In this document: in pieces, positions 10,241-20,799 of the stretch
Layout: the number at the start of each line of letters is the position of its first letter
Position numbering within the stretch: position 1 is the first letter of the stretch
Assembly: GCA_000818945.1 (NCBI GenBank)
Contig: KN805389.1
Span: 335,677 to 399,676 of the forward strand
Reading direction: 5' to 3'
Source: Schizochytrium sp. CCTCC M209059
Taxonomy: Eukaryota > Sar > Bigyra > Thraustochytrida > Thraustochytriidae
DNA: 64,000 nt
The notes under the pieces: model-generated
Database searches by the model: none
What the model saw: the letters and a program-made list of their open reading frames with translations, nothing else
What the model was told of the DNA's origin: nothing
Program-made: the position numbers and the translations under genes

Positions 10241-10400
10241 GCAAGTCGCTTCGCGCGAGCTTGTCGCGCTTGAGTTTAACGCGCAAGATGGACGATGAGA
10301 TTTTTTCTCCAAGATTCCTGAAGAAGGCAAGTCGCTTCGTGCGAGCTTGTTGCGCTTGAGTTTAACGCGCAAGACGGACGATGAGATTTTTTCTCCAACG
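10241..10400 (+). repeat. 86-bp tandem duplication inside a pseudogene
   Basis: The segment starting at 10241 recurs at 10327 with a few substitutions. It corresponds to a single-copy segment near codons 14-35 of the intact gene at 42.3 kb. Because 86 is not a multiple of three, the duplication itself breaks the frame. Confidence 0.85.
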
Positions 10401-11735
10401 ACACGCGTAAAATTATCGACCCACACAACATTTCGCTGCGCGCTATCAAGGAACCCCCGGACAAGGTGCTAAGCGGAGAGGCTGCCCAAGGCAGTGAGCT
10501 CTACGTTGCCAAGTGTGACCTCTCGGACAAAGTCCAAGAAGGTGCCACCATCCAGATCCTGCGCACCGTGCCCGATGGCAAGGTGCAAGGCCGCGTACCC
10601 TCCGTCGGCGTACCCATCACCTTTGAGCCCGGAGACGACGCCGATCTCAAGCCCCCCGCCAGTACTGGAGCACGGAACTGAGCATGTCGTACTTGCCTTG
10701 ACCAGGAATTTCGCCCCAGCCGCAGTTCTAACTCAATCATGTCGACGAAGAGGACATCGGCGGAGAGTTCCAAGGCACTTTTGTGAGTCAAGCGCGCAAG
10801 TGTCGCTTTCAGGACCTTGTCGCAGCGCTCGAGGCCCGTTTCGGCCAAGACGCCGACACGGCCTTTGTCTGGCTCGACCTCTGTTGCGCGAACCAGTCGC
10901 TGCTGGCCAGCGCGGACAAGGCTCATTCTTCCGAAGTTATCCTTGCGCGGAACCAGTATACCTGACGCACGGCCTGCATCGGGCAATTGGCCAATTCTAA
11001 AGCGCAATCATAGTCTTGGACCGCTGGGACGTGCCCGCACCTCTCCATCGTTCGTGGTGCGTATGCGAGATTATGGGCGCCGTTACCGAGGTGCGGATCT
11101 TCCAGGTCGTCTTTGCGCGCGGACAAAAGCAGGCTTTTATTGAGGCGCAGCTTGAAGATATAGAGGGATTGGCCAAAATCCTCGCTGTCAACAACAACAT
11201 GCGCAACGCGAGGTGCTGGAAAGACGAAGACTAGGAGATGGTTGACAAGGCCGTCGAGACGACTGTGAGCGGCGGAAACGTGACGCTGATCAAAGAGGTG
11301 AACCAGCGCGTGCACGCCTGGCGACTGCAAATGGCGCGAAACGCAGAATTGGAAGCTCGCAATGGTGGTGGGGATCCAGGCTAGCTTGCCGACATTCTTC
11401 ATTGCACCGGTGTACTTTTGAGAGATCATAGCAATTATGAAGAAGCATTGCAGATGCTCGAGGAAACATTTGTGATTCGCAGAGAAAGTCGATGCATGGC
11501 CGCTACGAGGAGGCCTTGATGTACTGAGAGGAAGCGCTGTCGTTTCGCAAAAAAAGTCTTGGAGACCGGCATCTCGAAGTGGCGGCCAAGCTCAGCAACA
11601 TCGCTGATGTGTATGACTATCAGAAGCGCTACGAAAAAGCCTTGACATACTAAGAGGAAGCGCTGTCGATTCGCAAAGAAAGTCTTGGAGGCCGGCATCT
11701 TGAAGTGGTCCACACGCTCAAAACCATGAGAATCA
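10241..11735 (+). pseudogene. Decayed copy of the TIR-like/TPR gene
   Basis: Successive segments on the plus strand match the intact gene at 42321-44911 in order, but in different frames. 10466-10680 matches its N-terminal domain. 10783-10965 matches the stretch with the Val-Trp-Leu-Asp motif. 11016-11234 matches the Trp-Cys-x-x-Glu stretch and linker. 11430-11735 matches a few TPR units. Inactivating lesions include an 86-bp tandem duplication near the start, frameshifts around 10665-10780 and 10960, a Lys-to-stop change at 11232-11234, and Tyr/His-to-stop changes inside two TPR units near 11529 and 11652. Part of one TPR unit is deleted. No continuous product is possible. It lies between transporter copies 2 and 3, about 30 kb from its functional relative, so it marks an old dispersed duplication. 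Confidence 0.9.
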
Positions 11736-14723
11736 CTAGCCTCAAACTTTGGGCAAGGATGGCGTGTCAATCTTCACTGCCAAAGCTCTCGTGCCTTTTC
11801 AGACACAAAAAAGAAAGTATGAAATAGCACGGGAAGTGATGTACGCCTTTGCTCGAAAGGAGGTCTGGCGGGCTTCTTCCTGAGTCAAATGAATGGACGA
11901 CCGAACGAAGAAACGCACGAGTCCCTCGCTGATCTGCATCTTTTGCGTGCCTCGTCCGACTCTTATCTGGATCCAGCCGGCCAGGCTTCGGCCGCCGGCG
12001 GCCTAGCCTCTCGATCGCACAATCCTCCGCGTTGCGCTCAACGGAGACTGCTTGGATGGTGACGGCCAAGATTCACTCATGCGTCCTGGCCCGTTTCCTT
12101 CGCAGCCCTCGGCTCCTCGCGACCTCACGCTAACTGGACCTGTCCCGGCTCCTCCCGCTTTCTCCCTTCCGCTCCGAGGAGGCGATGCGCGTGCGGCCCT
12201 GCGGCGATCCCGGGTCGGAGCAAGCGGCTTTGGCCCGGCATCGGCCGCCGCGCCGCGGACGACAATCCGCGCCGAAGCCGCAGCTACAGCTTCCCGCCCC
12301 CCGGCCCTGCCCCACAGTGACGCCATCTCTGCTTGCGCGACGCCCACAGAACACAAGCTGGCCGGACCGCCAGCGGGTCCGCGCGTGCACGGGGATGGAT
12401 GTGCGGCTGCGCGCTGCTGCTGCTGCTGCTGCCTGTGGCTGGCATCCTGCGGCTTAGTAGGTTACGCAGCCAGTTGCTTCGACGCAGGTAGGGGCCTACT
12501 CGTTGCCTTGCCCTTGCCTTGCCTCTCCTCTGCGCGGCTGCGCGGGATGTGCGCGGCACAGTCGATCTTCGCAAAAGGAAGAGAAGGCTGGGGGCCGGGA
12601 ATTTTTAAGGTCGCGCCCTTTTCACAGAGGCTGAATCGGCCTCCCGATTCGGGTGGGCAGCTCGTATTGCTGCAGCGCGCCACTCCGAGTGGAGCCCCCT
12701 TGCGCCTGCGTCCTGATCGCCATCCCGTGTCGCGCCCCGCCTTCACGCGGCGCTTCTCGCGTCTCGAGGCGACGAGACTCGCAGGCAGCCGGCCAGGTCG
12801 GAGCAGCCGGTCGGCAACTCCTGGATTCTCCCGAGGGGGCCGATGCCCGCTTCGAGCTGCACCAGCATGCCAGAAGGCGGCATCCCCCGCACTCCCTCCC
12901 TCTCTTCCTCTCTCTGCGCGAATGGACACGCGGGCATGCTCGTGATACCGAAGGGGATCGAAATCGGTCGTCGCGGCACGTCCACCCATTTACGCACACT
13001 TCCTCTTCCCGTCTGGCTGCTTCGAGGCTGCACGACAGAATGGACGTTGTAGCTTCGCGACGCAGCTCACTCATGCCAGCGAAAGCCCAGATTGGCCGTC
13101 GGCTTGAGGCTGCGCAGAAGCTCGCTCGCGCATCTATTTTCCTTGGCGCAACGTGCGGTCGCTTCGCTTTCGCCTTCTCGCGGCCCTGTTCAGCGGCTGT
13201 ATGCATAGGCCTACATAGATGCGCGCGTGCATGCATGGACGGATGGCCATGTGAATAAACTAGGTAGAAGCAAGGGACGCGTCGTTTGAACGCCTTCATC
13301 GATAAAAACGAACCATTGGAGAGAGTTGAACTTCATAGCGTCGCAACGCATGCTTCGCGCGCGGAAAAGGCCGAGAAGTTCCCCGAAGATGCGAGCACGC
13401 AGGCCTGCCCTCGCGAACTCATCCTGTCACGGGGCCGTGTGCTCACCGCGCCGGCCAGCGGATGGCTGCACATGTCTCTATCAGCAACTGACCATACCAC
13501 AGTGGTGGCTCTGCCTCTTCTTTCGTCTGCCACCTGGGAAGCCTGCTGATTGCTGATTTTTGAGAAGCCACCGGCGGCGGAAGCGTGGCGGGCTCGCAGG
13601 GGTCGAAGGAAACGAGGGCCCTAACTGAGGCCAGGCTGCGCTGCGTGGCGCAAGCGAGAGCAGGAAAATAGAGACGGGCGGAAGAAACGCTAGATTCGAT
13701 TGCGAGCATCGGGGGGGGGGGGCAATGATGCTTTCTTTACGCGACATACACACGAGGGAGATGAAGCTAGCTGGTCGTGCAGAGTTCACAGCCCGCATAG
13801 CTTGTAATATACGGTTAATTTTTCTTGGGAAAGAAATAAGAGGCGAGAAACTTTATGATTTCCGCTCGCAAAAGAAGAACCTCTTATTTGCATTCACCTA
13901 ACGGCAAGCCAAGAAGCAAGTCTGCACCCTGACAAGCTCGCGCGCATCTTGCGCAAGATGCGCTCGAGGCTGTCTATCCTTCCGAGCTGCAGTTCAGAAA
14001 AGCTGCACGATGTTTCCTGCAGCGTCTCTCCTGCAGCGTCCGGATTGCAAACAGCTTGCGTTATCATGAATGTATGTCCTCTTTCATATCCCAAGCCCAA
14101 GCCCCTACGATGTCCACATTTGGAAGCAGTTCAAGGGAAGCTAGGAAGAAATGGCAAGGTGAAGCGATACAAGGCAAACAAAGCAAATCAAGACAAGTCG
14201 AAACTAGACGAGCGGCACAGCCGAGATGGAGACCATCTTCGAAACGCCGCGACGTCTTGGCATGAATGGCGTCTTGAGCGCGTGCGCAAGAGATGCGAAA
14301 ACATTGACAGGAACATGTCTGACGGAGCTTTTGCAGGACGAAGTAGAGGAACACATGGAGGACGGCAACCCGACAAAGCCCACATTAAGATGTGCGCGCG
14401 TGCAGGCAACCTCTAAATATTCGACGCCCCTTTGGGAGCGAATCTTGCCGGGTCTCACGCAGCCGGGGGGCAATGTCGACCCTAATGAGCAAGACTTGAC
14501 CTCACAACATGGGAGGAATATGCAAGTAGAGAACAAAGGAATGGCCCACCAGTAAAACACGGGCGTGGGTGCTGCAAGAACATATGCAGATCAACACTTG
14601 AGGTGCGCAAAGGTCGTCAGCAGAGCCACAACCTCGACAGCAAATCCAAAACAACATCAGACAAGAAAATAGACAAGCAAGCAAAGCAAAGAGACACGTA
14701 CACAGGGACGCAGGTACTCAACC
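11736..14723. other. Intergenic region upstream of transporter copy 3
   Basis: This 3-kb spacer has several long overlapping open frames on both strands in the GC-rich part (12050-13300). Their translations are Arg/Ala/Pro/Ser-rich with no recognisable domain, so I treat them as composition effects. It contains a short CTG run near 12417-12431 and a 12-bp poly-G at 13711-13722. The last 200 bp are A-rich and probably the leader of copy 3. Confidence 0.5.
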
Positions 14724-16361
14724 ATGGCTGACATCACGCCCCAGGGCGTCGCCAAGGGCTTTGGCCTCTTTGTCGGCGTGCTCTTCTTTCTCTACTGGTT
14801 CCTCGTCGGCCTTTCGCTTCTCGGTGATGGCTTTAAGATCATTGCCGGCGACTCTGCCGGTACCCTCTTTAGCGCCGTCTCCAACCCTGTCGCTGGCCTC
14901 ATGGTCGGTATTCTCGCCACCGTCCTCGTCCAGTCCTCGTCCACCACTACCTCTATCATTGTCGCCGCCGCCGGCTCGGGCGTCCTTGATGTAGCCACCG
15001 GTATTCCCATGGTCTTTGGCGCCAACATCGGTACCTCGGTGACCAACACGATCGTGTCGCTTGGCTTTGTCGGTGACAAGGAGCAGTACCGCCGCGGCTT
15101 CTCCGGTGCCACTGTTCACGACATGTTCAACTACATGAATGTGTGCCTGTGGCTGCCCCTCGAGGCCATCTCTTCGGCCATCAACGGTGGCAACGGTGGT
15201 GTAATGTTCCTCATCACTGAGGCCATCACTCGGAGCTTTAGCCCCTGCGTGGAGGAAGAGTCTCCCACGGGCTGCGAGGACTGGGATGGTCCTCTCGGCA
15301 TCATCACGGATGAGATTGTGGAGCGCATCGTCAAGGTCGACAGCGGCGTCATTCGCGATTTCTCGTACGGCCGACCCGAACTCTGGCACTGCCAGGACCT
15401 TCTTTGCTCCGAAGGCTCTTGCGAGCCTTACTCGTTTAACCAGGGCCGCTGCACCACGTCGCCGCTTGCCAGCGCAGGTATCTGCGGAGAAGAGGGCGTT
15501 GAGGATGATGACAGCGCCGAGTTCTCGTACTGCTACTACAATGGTACCACGGTCGCCACCTACGATGACATCATGCTTGCTGCCCAGGAACACTTTGACG
15601 GATGGAAGATTGTCGAGGGCGGCGCTCTCGGGGATGCTGGCATGCAGCAGTCGGCTGGCTGGGTTACGCTCATTCTCTCGCTCGTCATGCTTATCGTCTC
15701 GCTCCTCGCCATGGTCAAGCTTCTCGGCATTGCCATTCGCGGCGCCGCTGAGGAAGTTCTTCAAAAGGCCCTGAACATGAACGGCTACCTCGCCATCCTT
15801 GTCGGCTGCGGTGTGACCATGTTTGTGCAGTCATCCTCCATCACCACCTCGACTCTCACCCCACTCGTCGCTATGGGCACACTCACGCTCGAGGGCATGC
15901 TCCCGCTCACGCTCGGTGCCAACCTGGGAACGACTCTTACGGGTATTCTGGCCTCGCTCGTCGGTACCAGCGTTAATGGTTTTCAGATTGCCATGGCGCA
16001 TGTGCTCTTCAACGTGTTTGGTGTGGTCATGTTCTACCCGATTCCCAGGGTCCGTCAGATTCCCATTGCGGCCGCTCGCCGTCTTGGTGACCTCGCTGCT
16101 CTCTTCAAGGCCTTCCCCATCTTTTACATCTTCATGCTTTTTCTCGTGTACCCTGGCTTCTTCTTGGGTGTGAGCATCGGCATCACCATGGGTGGCGGTG
16201 GCCTCGCAGGTGGCGTCGTTGGTCTCCTCTTTTTCATCATCGCCCACATCGGCATCTTCTTCTGGTACTGGCGCAAGGGCGGTCGCGAGTTCCTTAGCGA
16301 GAAGTTCGGCCGTACCGACGAGAACAACAAGGTTGACTCAGTCAACCCGCTCGCTGTCTAA
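14724..16361 (+). CDS. SLC34-type Na+/phosphate cotransporter, copy 3
   Basis: This 545-residue protein starts at an ATG in ideal context (ACCATGG). Gln-Ser-Ser-Ser motifs are at residues 70-73 and 369-372. The electrogenicity triplet reads Ser127, Ala129, Asp133, with Ser replacing the first Ala of copies 1 and 2. The interhalf loop is the most divergent of the four: it lacks the Ile-Ser-Val-Asp-Lys-Asp segment shared by the others and is more acidic. The cytosolic tail is short and ends in Leu-Ala-Val, so there is no class I PDZ-ligand end. Transmembrane halves are nearly identical at DNA level to copy 4. Codon use is strongly biased to C-ending codons, more than in copy 1, which may reflect high expression. 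It is intronless. Confidence 0.92.
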   Translation: MADITPQGVAKGFGLFVGVLFFLYWFLVGLSLLGDGFKIIAGDSAGTLFSAVSNPVAGLMVGILATVLVQSSSTTTSIIVAAAGSGVLDVATGIPMVFGANIGTSVTNTIVSLGFVGDKEQYRRGFSGATVHDMFNYMNVCLWLPLEAISSAINGGNGGVMFLITEAITRSFSPCVEEESPTGCEDWDGPLGIITDEIVERIVKVDSGVIRDFSYGRPELWHCQDLLCSEGSCEPYSFNQGRCTTSPLASAGICGEEGVEDDDSAEFSYCYYNGTTVATYDDIMLAAQEHFDGWKIVEGGALGDAGMQQSAGWVTLILSLVMLIVSLLAMVKLLGIAIRGAAEEVLQKALNMNGYLAILVGCGVTMFVQSSSITTSTLTPLVAMGTLTLEGMLPLTLGANLGTTLTGILASLVGTSVNGFQIAMAHVLFNVFGVVMFYPIPRVRQIPIAAARRLGDLAALFKAFPIFYIFMLFLVYPGFFLGVSIGITMGGGGLAGGVVGLLFFIIAHIGIFFWYWRKGGREFLSEKFGRTDENNKVDSVNPLAV

Positions 16362-19300
16362 GCCCATTTACCCGTCACATTTTATCAGCCATTGTTCGAA
16401 GGCGAACATTAACGTCGCGCCCCGCCGTCTCTGCCTCACTGTCGTTGTACAATTTGACAGATTTGTTGTCTACCTGTCATGTTGTGCATATGGCAATGAT
16501 GGATTTCCTCCGTCGTAGTTTTGTCCTCCGTATGGAGTGATCGAGCGCAAGCAAGAATCTTTCCATTGTGTCGATCGCTCTTTCGTTTCTCCTTTCTTTC
16601 CCTCTTTCGGCTCTTGAACCCCTCTTTTGAGATTAACACTTGCACATGCGAGCGAACTACAGCAGCAGATTGGTGAGAGATCTCGAGGTTGCAAGCAGGT
16701 ACGTTTGGTGGCTGGCGAGAAAACATTGATGAAGAGGTGATGATGATGAATGATTGACAATCAAATGCTGCGTGTTGCTCAAGCTGAATGCTTTGCATGG
16801 CGCGTCCTAAGGATCTTCTAATCAGGTTGACATCATACGTCAAGCAGAAAAGAGAAATTTGTCCAAGCAAAGTCTCTCAAGCGAGACGTGACATACGTGC
16901 AAGAAAACGAGGCTAGCATTCATCATCATTGCATGTAGGGAAGCTGGCTCGATGCAGGCGTCGCTGCATCCCCGTGTGATAAAGCGATATCGGAGCGTCC
17001 TTCGAAACAGCTATACGCATCCTCCTGACGACGAGAAAAGGACGTAGGGCGCAGAATGCTCTGCTTCTCGCCGACGACATTTTCTGATCGACTGCTTGAG
17101 CATCCTGGAGATGATATTTCCGATACAATCTACGGAGGTATCTGAAGAAAAGACGTCAAAGTGGTATCGATAGCTGCTGCAAACCTTTCACGGAGCATGT
17201 TTTTCCGGGATGCACGAAGCCCATTCACCAATCGGCTCTTGCCATCATTGCAGTTTCGCGTCGCAACATGTCGGCGAGAAGTCGCTTTTCAATGTTTCCT
17301 CGCAATGTGGTCAAGTCTCCATTTGTCTCGCAATGGAATGAGCATCCGCGCCTTTTGCGCGCTCGCGTCGTCAACAGCGTCTGTATGCCAATGTCAGCTC
17401 CTCCCTCACCAAGAACAAAAGCAGTCCCCAGCTTGTGCCAAGTTCTCCATTTTTACCCACTGCGGTCTCAAAATCAATCATAGACCCTCGAATCTTGTTC
17501 GCCGCCTCATTCGTGAGTTGTGGGACCCGCGCTGGAAGGTTCACTCTGACTAGACTCACGGTATGCCCCGAGGGTGCGAAGCAACTACCATACTCTGCCG
17601 GCACTAGATTCGATAGATTGGGGCATGTGGGGGACCTGCGCGCTGGGCCTGGGCTAATTGAATCAGGCTCATGAAGTCGAGGAGGCGCCTTTGCGAAGGG
17701 TGCAAATTCCGTTGACATGGGAGATGAGATGATTGATGGAAAGAGGATGGAGGGGAATTCGAAGAAGACAAGGGACGGAGGGAGCAGGATTCGAAAGGAT
17801 TGGCCACGACGATCATCGCACACTCGCTTTTCTCTCACATGCACAACTTTAGTTCGCTCGAACGATGAGTCTGTCCGCTGGGCCGGCCAGCTGGCTGCCC
17901 TCGGTCCGAGAGAGGGTGCGCGCGCGTGCACGTCTAGGTGCAGCTGGCGGCTCGGCAGGAAAGGCGACATGTCGAGTCGCGACGCGTCGAATCAAGTCAA
18001 GCCAAGTCAAGTCGAGTGAAGCCTGTTCGATACGGGTTGATCGTGATATCATCATCAAGTAGCAGCAGGCTATGCCCTCCGCGGCGCTGAATTGGCTCAT
18101 GTCGGTCGGTCCGCGTGCAAAATGTGGCGTATCGTCGCTCCGAGCATTGGGTGGCTGCGAGGTTGCCTCTGTGCTCTGACGATCCCCGGGCCAATGAAAT
18201 AGCTTTGGCCCAGATCGAGAGCCGTCGGGCATTCGACAGGCAAGCATGCATGTAGGCAGCTGCAGCCCGTCAGCCAGGTGAAGCAAGCAAGCAAGCACAA
18301 AGATCACTACACAACGTTTTGCGAAGGTGTAATGCGAAGATTGCCGCTTAGTCATGCGAGAATGACGTGCAAGTGTGCTGCACACGTTGTTTGCGCCCAG
18401 GCTGGACGTGCCAGTTGAAGCTTCGACTTCACCACTGCGAACATCCACAACTGCGCGCGAATCTGCTCCGTGCGCTGCCGGTGCGGGTCGCAACGTGCGC
18501 CGCGTCCATCCATTTGTCCTTTTTTTCCAGTTTAGTATCGTCTCACACGTTTGCGAATACCACAAACCGCTGCCGCTATAGGCCGCGCTGCACGTGCTCT
18601 CACCAACGCCAAGATTCGCAGGTAGCCAGGGCCCCCAAACTGCTGCCGCGCCACTCGCGGCACGTGTTTTTGCACACGGTGCGTATGTGCGTTAAGGACA
18701 CAAAGCCGGGGACGGCTCGCGAGTTTCCTAGGGTGCGCGCTTTCGACAGCGGCTCCACCCCGGCCGGCCGGACAACTTACCAGCCTGCTTGCACCGCTCG
18801 CGAGGACACAGGGGCTGGCGGGGGTCGCGCTTCGGCTTGGACGTTCGACCATGGCATCCATGGATGGATGAATGTTTCATGCCATGCATCGACGCTTCCA
18901 TCCGTCCATCGATCGATCGATTGCTTGGTGAGTTTGCCCGTGCGTCCGCTTCCGTGCGTACGTGCGTGCGTGCGCGCGTCTATTCCCATCGTCGCCGGTC
19001 TCGGCACAGTGCAGGTGCCTTTTGATGATTCCTTGCACGACGTCTCCCACCCTCTTCTTGCGTGTGTTTTCGTTCTCGGCTTGCTCTTTTTTGCGGCTTG
19101 CTCTTCGCGTTGGCACCTCGACCGCGTCCTCTTCTGCCAGCGAGAGAGAGCACCGCGCCGACCTCCCCTCGCGATTTCCAGGAAAGCCAACGCCAACACC
19201 TTCGCGCGACGCTGGGATGCGTCCGTGGGGGCGTCTGGCGAGGGAACGAGGAAACATGGAAACCAACGCAAGCGACGCGAGCTTTTCGAAGGATGGAATC

Positions 19301-20799
19301 GCTTGCACGTGCGGGCTGCTCTATTTTCTACCAGCCTGTTTTTACTAGCGCAGCACGTGCCGCACAAGATTCGATCGCGACAATAACGCCGCTGCGATGG
19401 CCGCAGTGCCATTCGTATCGAAAGCCCGTGAAACGAGACGAAACGAGACGAGTGCTGGCCGAGGCCGTGAGCAGCACTGCAGCGCTGCTGGAGCGGGAGG
19501 GTGGACGCAGCCCGGATCGTGGGCATCCGGACCTCCGCGGACGTGGGCTCGCAGTTGTGACGTGTTGGTCGCTCTCACGGGGCAGGGAGCCTGATTCGAC
19601 GTAGGGAGCGGCCGAATCTTCTCCCCCGGGGTGCGGGACCCCGCTGTGGCGGAGCCGGGCGCGCCCTGTGTTTTGGCCCGGTTCATATAGTTATGATTTA
19701 TCATCAGTGGAGACCCGCAGTAAGCGCGCCCCAGGTTTCTTTCCGCGCGTCTTTTCCTCCCTTCTCGTCTTCTTCACCTTGCCTCCTGGTCTACTTCGTT
19801 CGCTATCCGAAACCTGTCCCTTATCGCCTCGCTTCCGCGCGCCCTCCCGCCGCATTTCATCGCATTGCATCGAATCTAGCTCTCCCAACAATCAATCTAG
19901 TAGGAAGAAAGGAGATGAGCTCGATTCTACAAACGTCGATTCACTGTCAAGCCCATCCGAGCCATTTCCACTCAAAGAAAAGCCAAGCAGGGCTCCCCTT
20001 TCGGCCAGCCATTCGTGCCACTCCCTCTGCCAGCTACAGCAAGCCAAACAAACGCCTCGCCTGCACCTCGTTCCCGCTCTCTCTCTCTCTCTCTCTTTCG
20101 CGCGCGCGCGCGGCGTTTTGCCGGGGAGCAAGTGGCCCAACCTACCCGGCCGGGCTGAGCAGCAGCAGGCCCCAGCCGGCTGCTGGATGCTGCAGAGGGA
20201 GGGTTCTTCCGCCGAGGTAGATGCAGGGGTATCACGACTCGACGCGACGCGACTCGACTCGACGCCGTGCAGCACCAGGAATCTACGCCTTTGCACGGGC
20301 CGGACGCCTCTAGGCTCACGCGCAAGAGCGCCGTCGTCTTGGCCGCTTGTTCGGGCGAGTTCGCTCGCAAGTCAGTTTACAAGAGGCGAGAAAGCAATTT
20401 TGGCTCTCGGCCGCCGTCTTGCCTCGCTTGCTTCCTGCATAGTCAATTCTTCCTGCACTGTCCTTCCCGGACCACCCAAATTGCGGCATGCACCCGCGCC
20501 CATAAAGCACACCGTAGCACGCTAGCACGCAAACATGCAGCCTGGTTGGGTGTGTTGGGCCACGCCAGGTCGCAACCCATTTCTGCGCCTCTGAGAATCT
20601 GCAAACCCATTCCTCTCTTTCTCGCTCAAGCTTATATACTCTCCCTCTTGATCGATCGAGCACGGCAAGCCACGGCAAAGCAAACCCGCAACTTGGACAG
20701 CAGAACCAAAACAACAACCAACCAACCAACCAACCAGCAAGCTAGTTAGCTAGCTAGCTCGCAAGAACATAGAAACAGACAAACCTTCTGCTTAGCAAG
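16362..20799. other. Intergenic region between transporter copies 3 and 4
   Basis: This is a 4.4-kb spacer. No open frame in it shows a domain, family-like composition or a paralogue in the window. It contains short AGTC-type repeats near 17991-18018, ATGG/ATCG runs near 18845-18915, a CT repeat at 20077-20096 followed by alternating CG at 20099-20112, a CAAC repeat at 20714-20736 and a TAGC repeat at about 20741-20758. A TATATA string at 20633-20638, about 165 bp upstream of the copy 4 ATG, is a weak TATA-box candidate. Confidence 0.5.
20077..20112. repeat. CT repeat followed by alternating CG tract
   Basis: Ten CT dinucleotides are followed, after three bases, by seven CG dinucleotides, in the upstream region of transporter copy 4. 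Confidence 0.85.

Noticed and set aside
12052..13299. Overlapping open frames of 200-297 codons on both strands
   Set aside because: They are GC-rich, Arg/Ala/Pro/Ser-dominated, present in several phases at once, and have no domain, signal or paralogue.
14718..15764. 348-codon open frame antisense to transporter copy 3, and a similar 322-codon frame antisense to copy 4 (20746-21714)
   Set aside because: Both mirror the sense codons: the strong C-ending codon bias removes antisense stops. Their similarity follows from the similarity of the sense genes, and the translations are Asp/Gly/Val-rich without a domain.
17371..18565. Minus-strand open frames of about 200 and 238 codons
   Set aside because: The composition is like noncoding sequence, there is no recognisable domain, and they conflict with plus-strand frames of equal length.
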